Origin: Siphonodentalium dalli
Taxonomy: Eukaryota; Mollusca; Scaphopoda; Gadilida; Siphonodentaliidae
Assembly (NCBI GenBank): GCA_032622095.1
Contig: CP136063.1
Coordinates: 184,121,956 to 184,185,955 of the forward strand
DNA: 64,000 nt
Reading direction: 5' to 3'
Shown here: positions 13,548 through 25,320 of the stretch, one piece after another
Layout of the letters: each line of letters begins with the position of its first letter
Position numbering within the stretch: the first letter of the stretch is position 1
Made by a program: the position numbers and the translations under genes
Notes under the pieces: model-generated
Seen by the model: the letters and a program-made list of their open reading frames with translations, nothing else
Told to the model about the DNA's origin: nothing
The model's database searches: none

Positions 13548-13914
13548 TAGTATTTAAAGCCACATGGCGGTTTGAGCTCCACAGTACACATAATATAATT
13601 CGCTTTTGAATTTTACCTCAGTATCGAAATATATCGAACACTATCTGAACTACCTTTCTGCGAGCATTATGTAACCCAAAACGACGCATTGAAGTAATGA
13701 AACATACAACTGTGAATACCAAACACAAAACAGCCATTTGCGCGACATGGAACAGAAAAGAGCGTTGCATGGTAGTTTATTCCTGGTGTGGTAGCAATAA
13801 AGAGCATTTGTCTGAAAAGTTGAAAACTTTGATAAGTGTTTTTCAGAGCATATGGAACGGTATATCAATAGTTCGTTTATTTATCGACCTATCGTATCCG
13901 TCGCTCCAAATTAC

Positions 13915-15014
13915 TAGGGATCTGCGAATCGGGGATTTTGCATCGAATCGAATCTCGATATCGAATCTCCTTCCTGATTTCGACAACGAATCTCGAATCG
14001 AATCAGCTAGTGATTGTCATTATTTACCAGTGTTTATTTCGGTGTCTCGTGACAAAAAAAAAATTCAAAATGCACTAGATACTATATCAACAACGATAAT
14101 CTACTTAAACATCCGCTGGAACTTGTGTATTTTTACTCTCAGTCTTACGGAGGGTTTGGAATACGTTTCATTGAATTTATATCTAGTTGTGTCATGGCGA
14201 ATATGACACAAGTGACCGTAAGACACTTAAAGCCAGTCCAATCAACGTATCACAAACCTATGGCTCGGAAGTCACTTGTCTACACTGGTCAGCTGCATAA
14301 TTGTTGTAGTTGTAGTCCATACCAATCGGAGTTAATATCTGTTAAACTTTTCACCACACGATAGATCAAACACATACACCACACATTCACAGTTGTTGTC
14401 TTCGCAGTGGGGGTCTCAGAAAACAGACATAACTTACAAGTGTTAATGTTATAACAAGATTCAACAGATCGAAACTTGATACATCCGCTCAATTTCCCAG
14501 GAAACAGAAACTGAATTGTCGTAGATAACTGGTCGCATATATAATGACGCCCATTTAAGAACTGATTGTTCTAAGGTATCTGTTCATTCAAGTCTTTGGC
14601 GGATGAATTTTATCAATATAATCTTAATTGGATATCTGAAGTTTTAAACATAAGGTAATCACTTGAGAACCGCGATCAAGCACCGTGTAGAAAATTTATA
14701 TAGTGTCGATACAGATACCAAATGTATGCGGCGATTGATCACGGTCACGGATTGCGACCGAAGCACTTATTTTGCATAATGCACATCTATTCTGAACGGC
14801 AGGAATTCAAAATTACCTACGTTGGCAACCTTGTGCTTCAATTTTGTTTTACTTCAAGTAATTTGGCATGTGTTATCTAGACGCAAAAAACGAGACTACT
14901 CCAAAGTAACACTGATTCGAAAATATACGAATCAGCGGACCGATTCGGTGTCGATCTCGAATCGGGTGCCTGATATCGACATAGAATCGAATCTCGAATA
15001 TTCGCAGGTCCCTA
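13915..15014. mobile_element. hAT-type non-autonomous transposon, 1100 bp, with 8-bp target duplication
   Basis: The ends are inverted: tagggatctgcgaat at the left and, reversed, tagggacctgcgaat at the right. The element is flanked by identical 8-bp copies CAAATTAC at 13907-13914 and 15015-15022. An 8-bp duplication and short TAGGG-type ends are the hallmark of the hAT superfamily. Just inside both ends lie TCGAAT-rich subterminal repeats, probable transposase-binding arrays. Open frames inside (up to 169 codons, plus strand) show no hAT transposase or BED-finger motif, so it looks non-autonomous. It is in the last ARRDC intron. Confidence 0.88.
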
Positions 15015-15235
15015 CAAATTACGTAGAAAAACATTTGGAGGTTCGAATGAGCCATGTCCGTCTAAAAACACCATGTGCGATTTGACACCATAACACCACC
15101 TTATGTACCTCTTTTATAACAGAAACCTGTTATATCGGACCGGGACAATGAACACATTTAAAGGGTGGGCAGATATCGACTCTCAAAAGAGGAAGGTTTA
15201 ACACGTTTTGAATTGTAATCAGCCAAGAAAGATTG

Positions 15236-15310
15236 TCATTGATCGGCACTTATAAAGAGCGTCCTTGCTTCCATTGATCGGCTCTTATAAAGATCATCCT
15301 TGCTTTCGTC
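15236..15310. repeat. Tandem 36-bp duplication with a TAAAGAGCGT motif
   Basis: Two adjacent units each begin cattgatcgg and end tccttgctt. The first carries ataaagagcgtc and the second a mutated version. Confidence 0.7.
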
Positions 15311-15337
15311 GTTCAAAATTGGTAGACAATAAATATA

Positions 15338-15469
15338 GGTTATCACCACCATGTGTGTTTCCGAGATCAGTATTCAAGTCGAGCTACCTTCTCTGTGCAG
15401 TCCAGACAGCCCAGAGAAGGCCGCGAGACTGGAATACGGATCTCGGAAACACACTGGGTGGTGATAACC
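15338..15469. mobile_element. Short fold-back element
   Basis: ggttatcaccacc at the left pairs with ggtggtgataacc at the right, and tgtgtttccgagatc pairs with gatctcggaaacaca further in. The pairing continues toward the centre through ccttctctg / cagagaagg. Confidence 0.75.
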
Positions 15470-15615
15470 AATTTATCTTACAATTCGTCCCATAAAAATG
15501 CAATAAAACTGAATTTAAAACAGGAACTATTTTATTACGCGCAACACAAAACGTACACAGTTCTCAGCACGCGACGTCGTGAGAAGTCAAATGCTGAGAA
15601 ATTCACGTCACGTGA

Positions 15616-17293
15616 CTATTCAACTTCGCTTTGGCTGGAATCAGATTCAACGATGAGACGACGATATTTCCGTTTCGACTGTTCGACATAATTGTCACTT
15701 TTTTTTACAGGATAAATGTAATATTTTATGGTGCAATCTCCTTGGATGGCAATAGTGTTGGCGAGAGGCATTGCAGGAGATGACTGTCCATTCACAGTTT
15801 TAATGAATTTCGAAGTTTCCGACACTTCAACAATCGATCTCTGACTCGCAGTCTCCGTGTCACGTGTATCAACAATTCTAGTTAGAGCGGAATTCGAATT
15901 GTCAATGGGATCAGAGGTTGATGTTCGTTTCGGTGCTATGCAAAGAATATCCGACATTTTCCGTTGCATTTCCATTGACGCAACAGAATAATTATTATTG
16001 ACACTGGCAATATTTCTGTGACCCGAAAGCTGTTCTATTGTGTTCGGAGTAATGTCATTATGAAGGAGTAGAGTACAGGTTGTTTTCCGGACGCAGTTAT
16101 TGGTCTTTCTACCAGGAAGTTCACCTTTCTCTGCCATGTTCTTCGTGATTTTGGCTAAGGCGTGTTCACCCATAGGCTGAGCCTTATACAAGATAGGTGA
16201 GTCATGCTGCAAAGTGTTCAATGGACGCTTGATGCAAAAACCTTGTAGACTCCAGGGATGGCAAATGCTTTCGGGATGAATGCTCGGTGGTGAGTATTGG
16301 AACTTTCTCCTGTTCGGGTTTTTGTCGACCTTTCACTATGTTTTAGATATTCATTTCCATTTGCGTCCTTTTCAAGCACAATGTCATTCCATCTTAAACT
16401 ATGCTGTTCCTTTCAAGTGCACATGCCGAACAATTTCACATAGTTATACCACATTAGATTCCGCAATCCGTATGAGCAGTCAACGCTTAACACACCTCTT
16501 TCCCTAAGAAGAACTTCCTCACTTTCTGTTATTGGTTCAGCTGAATTTGGCCGATTACCTTTTCCAGCTTCTTTTAACTGCTTCCTCTAACTTGCCAATA
16601 CTGTCCTAGAACTTTCGAATTCTCGGTCCATGCATATTAGATATGGATACTTCTTCTCCCTCAAATATCTATCAATACCGCGGTGGTAGGATGTCAATGA
16701 GTCCGACTCATAATCAGATCCATCTGCTTTCCTGACAGACAGTGTGAAGGACCCTATATAATTGTCCATGTGAATTGGATCAATCGTCTCAATAGCCCGA
16801 AATTCATTCCTCTGGGACAGAAATCTTGTAAGTGCCCTTATTACAACTTGGGTTTTCTTCACCGTGATTTCATTCTGCATACTAGATACAAAGTCATCTT
16901 TGTCAGAGTCCTGCACATTAACAAAAGTTGGTGCTTTGGATGTTGTCATTGTTGGTCTCTGCTGAGCACTTACTTCTGTTAGTGGTGATGTAACAACAGT
17001 AGTATTAGCAGTTGAAGTACTAGCAGTTGTATTGTTAATGTTGTTATTTTCACTGTTCCTCCTTCTCCATCCCCATAATGGAAATGAGGACCCATAATCA
17101 GAAACACTGGCTGAGATAGTGGCATATATGCAGGAAACATTTGAGAATTAGTACACTGACTTTCAACTGAAACATTTCTTTCACTAGTTTTAGAATTGTT
17201 TTCTTTGTCGATTCTGCTCACAACATCATACAAATCGTCATCTTCTCGAAATAGCTGCATTAGATCATCTTATGATACCTCGTTAAATTCCAT
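15616..17293 (-). pseudogene. Crypton-type tyrosine recombinase, decayed
   Basis: Reading 17293 down to 15616 in three frames gives one continuous family match. An N-terminal part (16949-16587) has FTLSVRKADGSDYESDSL. A central part (16415-16225) reads KEQHSLRWNDIVL and KHSERSTKTRTGE. A catalytic end (16221-15616) has PMGEHALAKITKNM, NNCVRKTTC, SGHRN and NNYSVAS. These correspond to the box I region, the R-K-T and G-H-R boxes and the catalytic Tyr of Crypton-like recombinases, which cut and rejoin DNA through a phosphotyrosine. Breaks: an in-frame TAA close to the first Met, a frameshift near 17055, a stop near 16588, a TGA at 16413-16415, loss of the box I Arg (TGC at 16419-16421), and a frameshift near 16230. 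The element ends are not visible; Cryptons lack inverted repeats. Confidence 0.85.
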
Positions 17294-18096
17294 ATTGTTT
17301 TTAATTTACGTACATGTACATTCGCAATAATCTATCGATTTACGTTGTGTACTCTGCAGAAATTGCAAATGCAGACGACGCTTTAAAAGCATCTAAATCA
17401 CCCATTAAATTTAAAATTGCCGTCAGCAGCTTCTGATCAAGAACGTACTGAATTACGGGGAATTCCCTACTTCGCTTATAATAGATATTGTCGAAATAGT
17501 CCGTATTCGTGCGCGCTCGCCGCGCTGTAAACAATGTGTTGCTTTTTTAATTTCCAAACATTTTGCGGTTCTTTTTATAGTTTTTTTTCGGTCCTGTCCT
17601 GTCCTCTCTCCACATTCTTTCCACTTTGTTAACACAAGCATTTATTATGTTACGTTCGTAGTGAACGCTGATGTTATTTTGCGGCTTTAAATCGGAAACC
17701 GCCTAAGCGATTTATGATTATGAGCTTTTATGATAGTTTTCTACGTATGTATACATGTAGATGACTCTGTGTATTTGTCTGTGTGTAATACATTGAAAAC
17801 CACTAAAATCGATAATAGTTGAGAAAACGTGTTATTATCTATACTGCTTTTGAGACACGGAAATATGTACGACCTTTTTCAGATACGATCATAGGAATTT
17901 TTAACCCCCTGACAAATTCCAAACGTGTTAGAATTCCTCTTTTGAACGTCAGTATATGTACATCTGATAAATGGCAATCAAAACACTAGTACTACCATGT
18001 GTACGATCTTGTTATTCACACGCTTAGAAATATGTGTAGCCAACTGGTGTTTAATTGGTTTTTCAGCTTGTCCCGTATTAGATAAAATGTACTCAC
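17294..18096. other. Intronic DNA, no gene seen
   Basis: This is the stretch between the Crypton relic and ARRDC exon 5. I find no coding similarity, long palindrome or tandem repeat in it. Confidence 0.6.
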
Positions 18097-18282
18097 CCGA
18101 ACAACGTATGTTAAATTAATGTAATTGCAATGAAGAAGATCGGACGGTGTCGTGTTGGGAATCTGTATTAGCTCTCGATAAAAATTCGCTTCTTTGCCAG
18201 AAGCGAGCTCCCCTTTACTTATAACCAGAAGCTCTTCGGTTCTCGTAGTGGAATGGCCGCCGTTTGAGATGAATTTTTTTAT
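18097..18282 (-). CDS. ARRDC-like gene, exon 5 (arrestin C domain)
   Basis: The acceptor is attcattccag|ataaaa and the donor gttcgg|gtgagt. It has 62 codons, phase 0 at both ends. It encodes an N-terminal strand (IKKFISNGGHSTTRTEEL), then ELASGKEANFYRELIQIP, NTTPSDLLHCNYINLTY. The I-P-x-x-x-P-S-D-x-x-x-C-x-x-I-x-x-x-Y motif is characteristic of the middle of the arrestin C domain. The exon lies 545 bp from the 3' end of a truncated LINE in the upstream intron. It contains no Met-initiated long frame. Confidence 0.9.
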
Positions 18283-18827
18283 CTGGAATGAATGACTATG
18301 ACTATCATTATTTATCCATTACTCATTCATATAATAAATACAATTATCTACACAGTGTAATATTATAATATACAATGAGCTATCGGGGACAGCATAACCG
18401 AGAGGGTTGTCTACCTGCCGTCCACGTTGAAAAGTAATACACTGTATAACTATACATGTAATAATAATTTGATTTATCTTGGTTTTGTCTTGTTAACTCT
18501 AATCATTGGTATATAAACGTCTGTTTTTTTATAAATAATAGTAAAATTCATTGGTCGTTCACCGTTCATCGCTCAGTTTGTGATGTGATATATAAACTAC
18601 AAACATGTGGAATATGAATATGTGGATGAGGCCAGCTGAGAACCATGATAACTGTTTATCCAATGGGTCGAATAAGGCAGCGAATAAGGCATTAACATAT
18701 GGCAATCGAATAAGGCATTCAAATAATACATTCATGGGTTTCCTGGGGAGATGATGAGCATGTATTATCTATCATTCTCTCTTATTATACAATGTCAGTT
18801 ATCGCTACACGAATACTATACTACTCA

Positions 18828-20475
18828 TTACACATCGTTGCAATCAGGACAATTTTTGTATGTGCATTTGGGATTCAGTTGATATGAAGATAGAATGTTT
18901 CGTGAGTAATCATGTTTGAACATTGGAAGACGTTTTAGTTTGTCGTTCAGGTAATTCCACATCTTTGGAAGATAGTGTTCTGGTAAGTTTTCTGAGAAGA
19001 CACTTTTCGGTGTCCCAGATATGAGCATACCATCTTGTCGCGTGTCATTTTGGGAAATTGTGAAGAAATTTTCAAATGAATTTGGTAACTGGTCGTGAAA
19101 CCAATCATGCACAAGGAGATTTGAATGCAGAGTATAGATATCATTGAATTTCAAAATGTCGTTAGTTTTAAATACGGATCTGTGTGACTATTATATTTTT
19201 TATTGTTTATTATGCTCATTGATTTTTTCTGAAGTTTGAATACTCTATCACTTTTATTCGAATTTCCCCATATATGTATAGCATACATCAAATGACTGTG
19301 AATTATTGCATAGTATAACGATTTGAGTGCTTCGCGTGGTAAGAGGTGCTTAATTTATTCAAACTATAGTTTGCACTGGCAATTCTAGCGCACACATGAT
19401 TTATTTGTTGGTGAAATTTCCAATTTGTATCTAATTTCACACCTAAATATGTTAGCGAGTGTTCGTGTCTTGCGTTACCAACCTGTGTAATTTCGGTATT
19501 GTTGAACCCAAGTGATAAATTATCACCCCTATACGAGTTGTACATAGGATGAAAGAGAATATATTAACATTTTTGCAGGATTGATTTGTATATAATTTGC
19601 ACAACACCATTCAAAGAATTTTGCTATTTCGGTATTCATATACCTTTCTAATTCGTGTGTGTTATTACCAAATGTATATAGGGTTGTGTCGTCAGCAAAT
19701 GAAAGTAGTAAGAGGGTGGTTGCATCTTTCCAGTCGTCTGTAAGACCTATAATTCCATAGTGAGATAGTTTGGATAAAAGTATTTCATGATTTATAGAGT
19801 CAAATGCTTTCGAGAAACTTAGGAGTTGAATTATTGGATGGTATGTTGAGTGTTTGCTACGAAATTCATACTGGTGTTCGTACAATATAGCTTTGTCATT
19901 AAGAAAGTCTGATGGCCATTATATTTTCCATAATTTTGGAAAATATAGGAAGTATACTTATCGGTCGATAATTATTGAAATTAGAATTATCGCCCTTTTT
20001 GAAGACTGGAATAACTTTCGCCAGTTTTATGTTACATGTAGTAACGATAATATAATAACCTGTCTATTTTCCCGAAGTTTGACTGTATCTGGAAATCTCA
20101 CCGCTTTGAATGAACGATTAATTATGTGGACCAGTGGTTGTGCTACTTCATTAATTGTTACTTTCATAAGTTTGCTGGAAATATTATTTAAATCGAGAGT
20201 ATGTTTTGGTTTTATTTTGAATGCTGTTAGGATTACTTCTTGCTCATTTGTGGGGAGAAGTTTAAAAATATGTGGATAATGGCCAGTAATATAATCATCA
20301 TGTGAGTTTTCAGTATGAGTTATCGAGTTGACTATATTGTGTCCTACATTAACAAAGAATTAATTTTTGAAATGCGATGCAACCTCTTTTGGGTCAGATA
20401 TGCGTTCGCCGTTGCTGATGAATTAATTTGGTGGTGTGAGTGATGATTTATTCTTGCCGATTAGTAAAATTAGTA
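18828..20475 (-). pseudogene. 5'-truncated LINE (jockey/CR1/L2-like) reverse transcriptase
   Basis: From 20475 downward the minus strand reads KEVASHFKN, then a region ending NRSFKAVRFPDTVKL, then [49 protein letters not shown], and YLGVKLDTNWKFHQQINHV. The last part, from 19154, covers the C-terminal thumb and tail (ending YKNCPDCNDV). F-A-D-D is the catalytic reverse-transcriptase box. The element lacks the endonuclease domain, as expected for 5' truncation. It has in-frame stops (for example after HFKN, near 20360), frameshifts near 19900 and 19540, and a deletion between LSHYG and FADD. The tail is at about 18828. It sits in the fourth ARRDC intron on the same strand as the gene. Confidence 0.85.
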
Positions 20476-21041
20476 AATTATGTCATCTCTCAGTGATTGT
20501 TATCTGGTTGATGTAGGCATTAGTGTGATCTTGAATAGTTCCTGCTTTCTGATGATTTTATTTAGGAAAATTCTGCATCAGCGAAGTCAGATCAGAATCA
20601 AGTATCTATATTACGTCGAACGGAACTCAATTTATACAACATCATTTACGCTATTGTTTTACGTAGTATGGCACATATATATATACTATATTTAACGCAT
20701 TTGAGACATATACAGTACGGGTGAATTGCACTTGGTATGTACCCATCTCTCTCGCCGAGTGGTAGTGGTTATTTAACTAAAGCTATAATTACTATCATGA
20801 TTACAAAATGCTCACCAGTAGTTGGACATATACATGCAATGATTTGAACGAATTCGTCTCACGGACATATCTAAGACCAGACGAACGGTCCAGACTAAGT
20901 CATATGTCATATATAAGTCATATGTAATTAGATAATGCATGCACACCCCGAGTTATACAAGGTAAAATGTTCGTAAAACCTGACTTACGGAAGGAACACT
21001 CGACTCTATACCCGACTATACTCAATACCAGTGTTTCTTAC
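20476..21041. other. Intronic DNA, no gene seen
   Basis: AT-rich sequence between the LINE start and ARRDC exon 4, without a recognisable feature. Confidence 0.55.
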
Positions 21042-21224
21042 CATTGATAACACAATTCTCAGTTGAACTTTGTGACGGGATCTGTTGTTCACCTCAGCAT
21101 TCATCGTGATTGTCTCCCCTGGAACATAACCCGTCTTTTCGAGAACATCAACCTTTCCCTTTATGGGGCCCGATTTGCAGCAGCAACAACAAGTATATTT
21201 TTCGCCTTCGGTCTGCCCGCTTCT
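21042..21224 (-). CDS. ARRDC-like gene, exon 4 (start of arrestin C domain)
   Basis: The acceptor is ttcttttctcag|agaagc and the donor tcaatg|gtaaga. It has 61 codons, phase 0 at both ends. The reading includes TCCCCCKSGPI, then KTGYVPGETITMNAEVNNRS. The Cys-rich run followed by SGPI and the G-Y-x-P-G-E-x-I-x-x-x-A-x-x-x-N-x-S signature are typical of the start of the arrestin C domain in ARRDC proteins. No Met-initiated long frame covers it, so simple ORF searches miss this exon. Confidence 0.9.
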
Positions 21225-21431
21225 CTGAGAAAAGAATACAATGATCGTGTGTTTGTTTAGGGGAACGCGAATTATAAGGAGGGATAATGTATAAGTAGAT
21301 AATTAATACGAATATATCGATATCTATACCGCAGAAACTTGCTAAATCATACAAATTTTCAAGCTCTTTCAGGCTCTTTGCAATGTTTTTTATGCATAAA
21401 CAGAGATAACATGGAATGAGTTGGATATGTG

Positions 21432-21509
21432 GGGATTCGCGCATGAAAACAGTTTGTGTATGAGCCGGCTAACCGACGAGCTTACAAACTGTTTTCATGC
21501 TCTAATCCC
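21432..21509. repeat. Inverted repeat, 26-bp arms
   Basis: gggattcgcgcatgaaaaca at the left is mirrored by tgttttcatgctctaatccc at the right around a 26-bp loop, with three or so mismatches. It lies about 210 bp upstream of ARRDC exon 4. Confidence 0.8.
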
Positions 21510-21672
21510 GGAAATTATATTGGCGATCCTCCCGGTGCGTTACAAATGTTGACTACCTCAGATGAAATTTCAAAAACAGAAGAATAGGACTGACAGCAAT
21601 CACAAATACACCACATATCATCCTGTATATATGTTCTGTTCGTCATCTACATTGTATTTGTTAAAACGTTAA

Positions 21673-22166
21673 AGGCACGTGCGGCCTTAATTGTCGAAAA
21701 TATTCATATTTGTTCCAAACACCGTAAACAGAAAAACATTAAAACGCATACAGTTCCGTTCATATATACCATGACCATCGCGTACACAGCATGTTATCAT
21801 AAAGACCTACTATATTTTACCCAAGCAAGAGCCTGATTGTGTTACAGAAGACAGCACAATGCTACTGGCTAATCACACACAAATGGCATAAACACTCTTT
21901 ATTAGTTCCATATCAGGTATTCACCAACAAAGAACGCTCTTTATGTTTACCATCATAATATAAACAAACACCATAAAAGTAACTTTTTATGCTTTTGTCT
22001 ACATAACAATAGTCAAATATATGACCATAACATTCTGTTTATGCGATATTTCTTATTTGTATACGGACAAAGTCTATCTACATTTTGATGTTCTTTCTGT
22101 TTGTGGCGGTTTTTGACGGGTGGAGATATTTTCACAGGATACCCACCGCCAAGGCCAACCGTGTCT
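21673..22166. mobile_element. TTAA-flanked MITE, copy 1 (494 bp)
   Basis: The ends aggcacgtgcggcctt and (reversed) agacacggttggcctt are bordered by TTAA on both sides. It is full-length homologous to 22955-23444 and has no coding capacity. TTAA duplications point to a piggyBac-like or other TTAA-targeting transposase supplied in trans. It contains aacgctctttat, the motif discussed under findings. Confidence 0.82.
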
Positions 22167-22289
22167 TTAATGGGAGAGGGGCTGATGTAAGTTGTCAAAA
22201 CTTGTGCCCCGATCCCTCTTGTAATATTATATTACACTAAATTATGTTTAAACAAAAATCCCCGAATATCCAACGAAACACGGTACGTT

Positions 22290-22840
22290 TACACTGCCAA
22301 AAATATTTTCTCAATTCAGGAAAAAAAAAAATCTTGAAATGAGATATTATCTTGGGAGAATAGCTAGAAAAATAAGAAAAAACATATTTTCTAGGTCAAG
22401 AAATGAAAGGGTGGGAAAATTTCTTGTCTGAGAAAATTTCTTTAAGAAATCACAGTAATCTTAGTAAGAAAATCCTAGTAAAAAAATCTTAGTATAGATT
22501 TTTGTTCTTAATGTAGGAAAGATTGTTTTTCTCACATAAGTTTATTTTTCTTGAAATAAGATAAGTTTAAGATACTGCGATTATCTTGGGAGAATAGCTA
22601 GAAATTTAAGAAAGCTATACAATTAATCTAGAACAAGAAATTATATTTTCTATAGTAAGAAATATCGTCAAGATATTTTTTCTTAAGTGATGCCAATTTT
22701 TTCTAGAATGAGATTTTCTCAAGCAGGAAAATAAATCTAAGTAAGGAAAACAAGTTTTCTTAACTAGGAATATTTTCCCCAATTAGGAAAGATATATTAG
22801 AAAACAATTCTTAATTAAGAAAAACATTTAATTTTAAATT
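22290..22840. mobile_element. TTCTT/AAGAAA-rich MITE-like sequence
   Basis: It begins acactgccaaaaatatttt and is built of many short pieces of TTTTCTTG / AAGAAA on both strands. A second segment at about 36785-37087 ends with the reverse complement, atttttggcagtg. The right boundary is unclear. Confidence 0.5.
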
Positions 22841-22954
22841 AATATATAATTTCAATTGTGTTTTAAAATATACAATTGACATTTATTCTGAATATAAAAA
22901 CTTCTTTGTAAATATCATTGTTAAATGTATAATAGAGACAATAAGGGGGCTTAA

Positions 22955-23444
22955 AGGCACGGGAGGCCTTAGTTGTCGAAAATATTCATATTTGTTTCAA
23001 TCACCGTAAACAGAAAAACAAAACACATACAGTTTTGTTCATATAAACATGACCATCGCGTAAACAGCATGCTATCATAAATACCTACTATATTTTACCT
23101 AAGCAGGAGCCTGATTGTGTTACAGAAGGCAGCACAGTGTTACTGGCTAATCACACACAAATGATATAAATGCTCTTTATTCGTTCCATATCAAAATTCA
23201 GCAACAATGAACGCTCTTTATGTTTACCATCATAATATAAACAAACACCAGGAAAGTACCTTTTATGCCTTTGTTTACATAAGAATGGTCAAACATATGA
23301 CAATAACATACTGTTTATGCGATATTTCTTATTTGTATATGGACAAAGTCTGTCTGCATTTTAATATTCTTTCTGTTTGTGGCGGTTTTTGACCGGTGGA
23401 AATATTTTCACAGCATACCCACCGCCAAGGCCTCCCCCGTACCT
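22955..23444. mobile_element. TTAA-flanked MITE, copy 2 (490 bp)
   Basis: The ends aggcacgggaggcctt and (reversed) aggtacgggggaggcctt are bordered by TTAA at 22951-22954 and 23445-23448. It is homologous along its length to copy 1, only about 0.8 kb away in direct orientation. Confidence 0.85.
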
Positions 23445-24116
23445 TTAAACTTTAAATATACAGTCAACAATTTCTCGTTACAGTTATGGGTTTCTAAAAT
23501 TGCAAGTGGCCAAACAAGATACTGTGTACATTCGCGAAATGAAACTATACAAAGTACCTGTATCTTGTTCTGCCTCTTAAAACTGTATAAACCTATATAC
23601 GCAACAAAAAATATATTGATTGCTAATAATTACATCCCGACACATGATTTTCAAAATATTTATAGAAAGAGTTACCTCAAATCTGTCGGTTGCAAAAATA
23701 ATATATAACAATTTCTGTTATTTGAGTATCCAGTTCAAACGATAGGATAAAAAATCATCACACATGACAAAACAAGCACTGTATGTGCCTTAATAAACAT
23801 CGTAACCCTGTATTTTTAAATGCACATATTCTAGGACGGGTGATGTGTAATAAACACAGAAAGACACTTGTATTAATGGATTTGTTGATACAGCACTTGT
23901 GCCATTGAGGAAAGATAGAACTCTAGGGTGTGCTGTTCATTCCGTCATTGTGCGCTAGCACTCGTGTCATATCAACAAACCCATAAACAAAATTGTGTAA
24001 TTCTAAGTATATACAGCATGGTTTCAATAGCTGTTTCATGAATCATGCAGATTGCAGGTTTACTGTTCAGGTACTAGCCCAAGTCTTTTCGGTATGCAAC
24101 AGCTTGAGATATCGAA
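23445..24116. other. Intronic DNA, no gene seen
   Basis: AT-rich sequence with no recognisable coding or repeat structure beyond short TACATGTA-like runs. Confidence 0.5.
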
Positions 24117-24332
24117 TACAGTAATGCCCAGAGTATAATCGACTCCTTAAACACAGTAGAATTATGGGTAACTTTTCAGGATTTAGTCGGAAATATGGCT
24201 TGTTGCCATTCATCGGAAAGCTCTCTGAGAGCTTTCCGATGAATGGCAACAAGCCATATTTCCGACTAAATCCTGAAAAGTTACCCATAATTCTGCTGTG
24301 GTTAAGGAGTTGATTACTTAGAGCATTACTGC
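24117..24332. mobile_element. Near-perfect palindromic MITE, 216 bp
   Basis: The left end tacagtaatgcccagag is mirrored at the right (gagcattactgca). From about 24155 to 24297 the arms match without a mismatch that I can see, meeting at ctctctgagagctttcc. Related copies lie at 26767-26953 (right arm deleted in part) and 29451-29545 (left end only). Confidence 0.9.
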
Positions 24333-25067
24333 AGTTGAAACTGTTTTGGATCGAGTCCTGTCCGGCTACTCTTCTATAACCTCTCAAGATTTTGAAGTGT
24401 TGAATGGGTCACCATGAATCGCTCAATTAAACAATCGCAACGGTGTTGAGTGTTTTGCTTATCGCTCACTATTTACTGCTGTATATAAACAAACGATTGA
24501 CTCACACAAAGTGTGTTTTGTGGATAATAACGCATTCATATGAACATTATCCTATACTATTAGTATATTCTTGGGAAACTTGTTGTAAATGTTATTTATA
24601 AATTATAACCTATAACGAAGGCCATCCATTCCTTTAAGTTCCAAAGATATAAGGAGAATCACTGCATTTTAATTGCATACCGCATCCATCGTGGTGCTGT
24701 TTTGTGTTCAAGTGACAACCTTACCATGGTGTTGGAAATTACTGCAGTGTAATACCACAGCATTACCTGGGTAACACCACGTTAGAGATGGTCAATTACT
24801 TTAAGTATATGCAGGTTTGAAATCATCACGCTTGGGAAAGGCTGCCCTCTATGTTCTTATAAAAAAGCGTCACTTTGACCTAATCTGACGAAATACTGGT
24901 AGTGCTACAATCAAGATAACTTCAACCCACAATTCTGGGCGTAAAGTCCATTATAGAAGAGTATCGGGATGGGACTCGGTCCAAAACAGCATCAACCCAA
25001 CCGATACCACAAGTTGTGGACAGGGAAAACTTGGTCTAAACAGGTACTAGTACATGCATGTATTACA
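24333..25067. other. Intronic DNA, no gene seen
   Basis: No gene is recognised. A short piece at 24787-24805 (ggtcaattactttaag) resembles the end region of the palindromic MITE family at 24.1 kb. Confidence 0.5.
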
Positions 25068-25320
25068 AGCATTAAAGGGTACACTAAATCCGGCCATTTA
25101 TGAGACCATCTCCTTGTATACTCAACAGAATATATGCAACAAATGAATGAATTTGGCCCATGGATAAGTGCAACACCTGTGTGCTCTATGAACAATGCAA
25201 ACATGGTATATATAATGATAATGAATTATTGGCTGGAGTCATAAATTCATTTTCATTATAATTTATACCATGTTGTTTGCATATATTCTGCTGAGAATAA
25301 AAGGAGATGCTTTTAATGCT
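25068..25320. mobile_element. Fold-back element, about 253 bp
   Basis: agcattaaag at the left pairs with cttttaatgct at the right, and cagaatatatgcaac pairs with gttgtttgcatatattctg. A central hairpin pairs catggtatatataatgataa with ttatttataccatg-type sequence. The arms differ by small indels. Confidence 0.7.
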
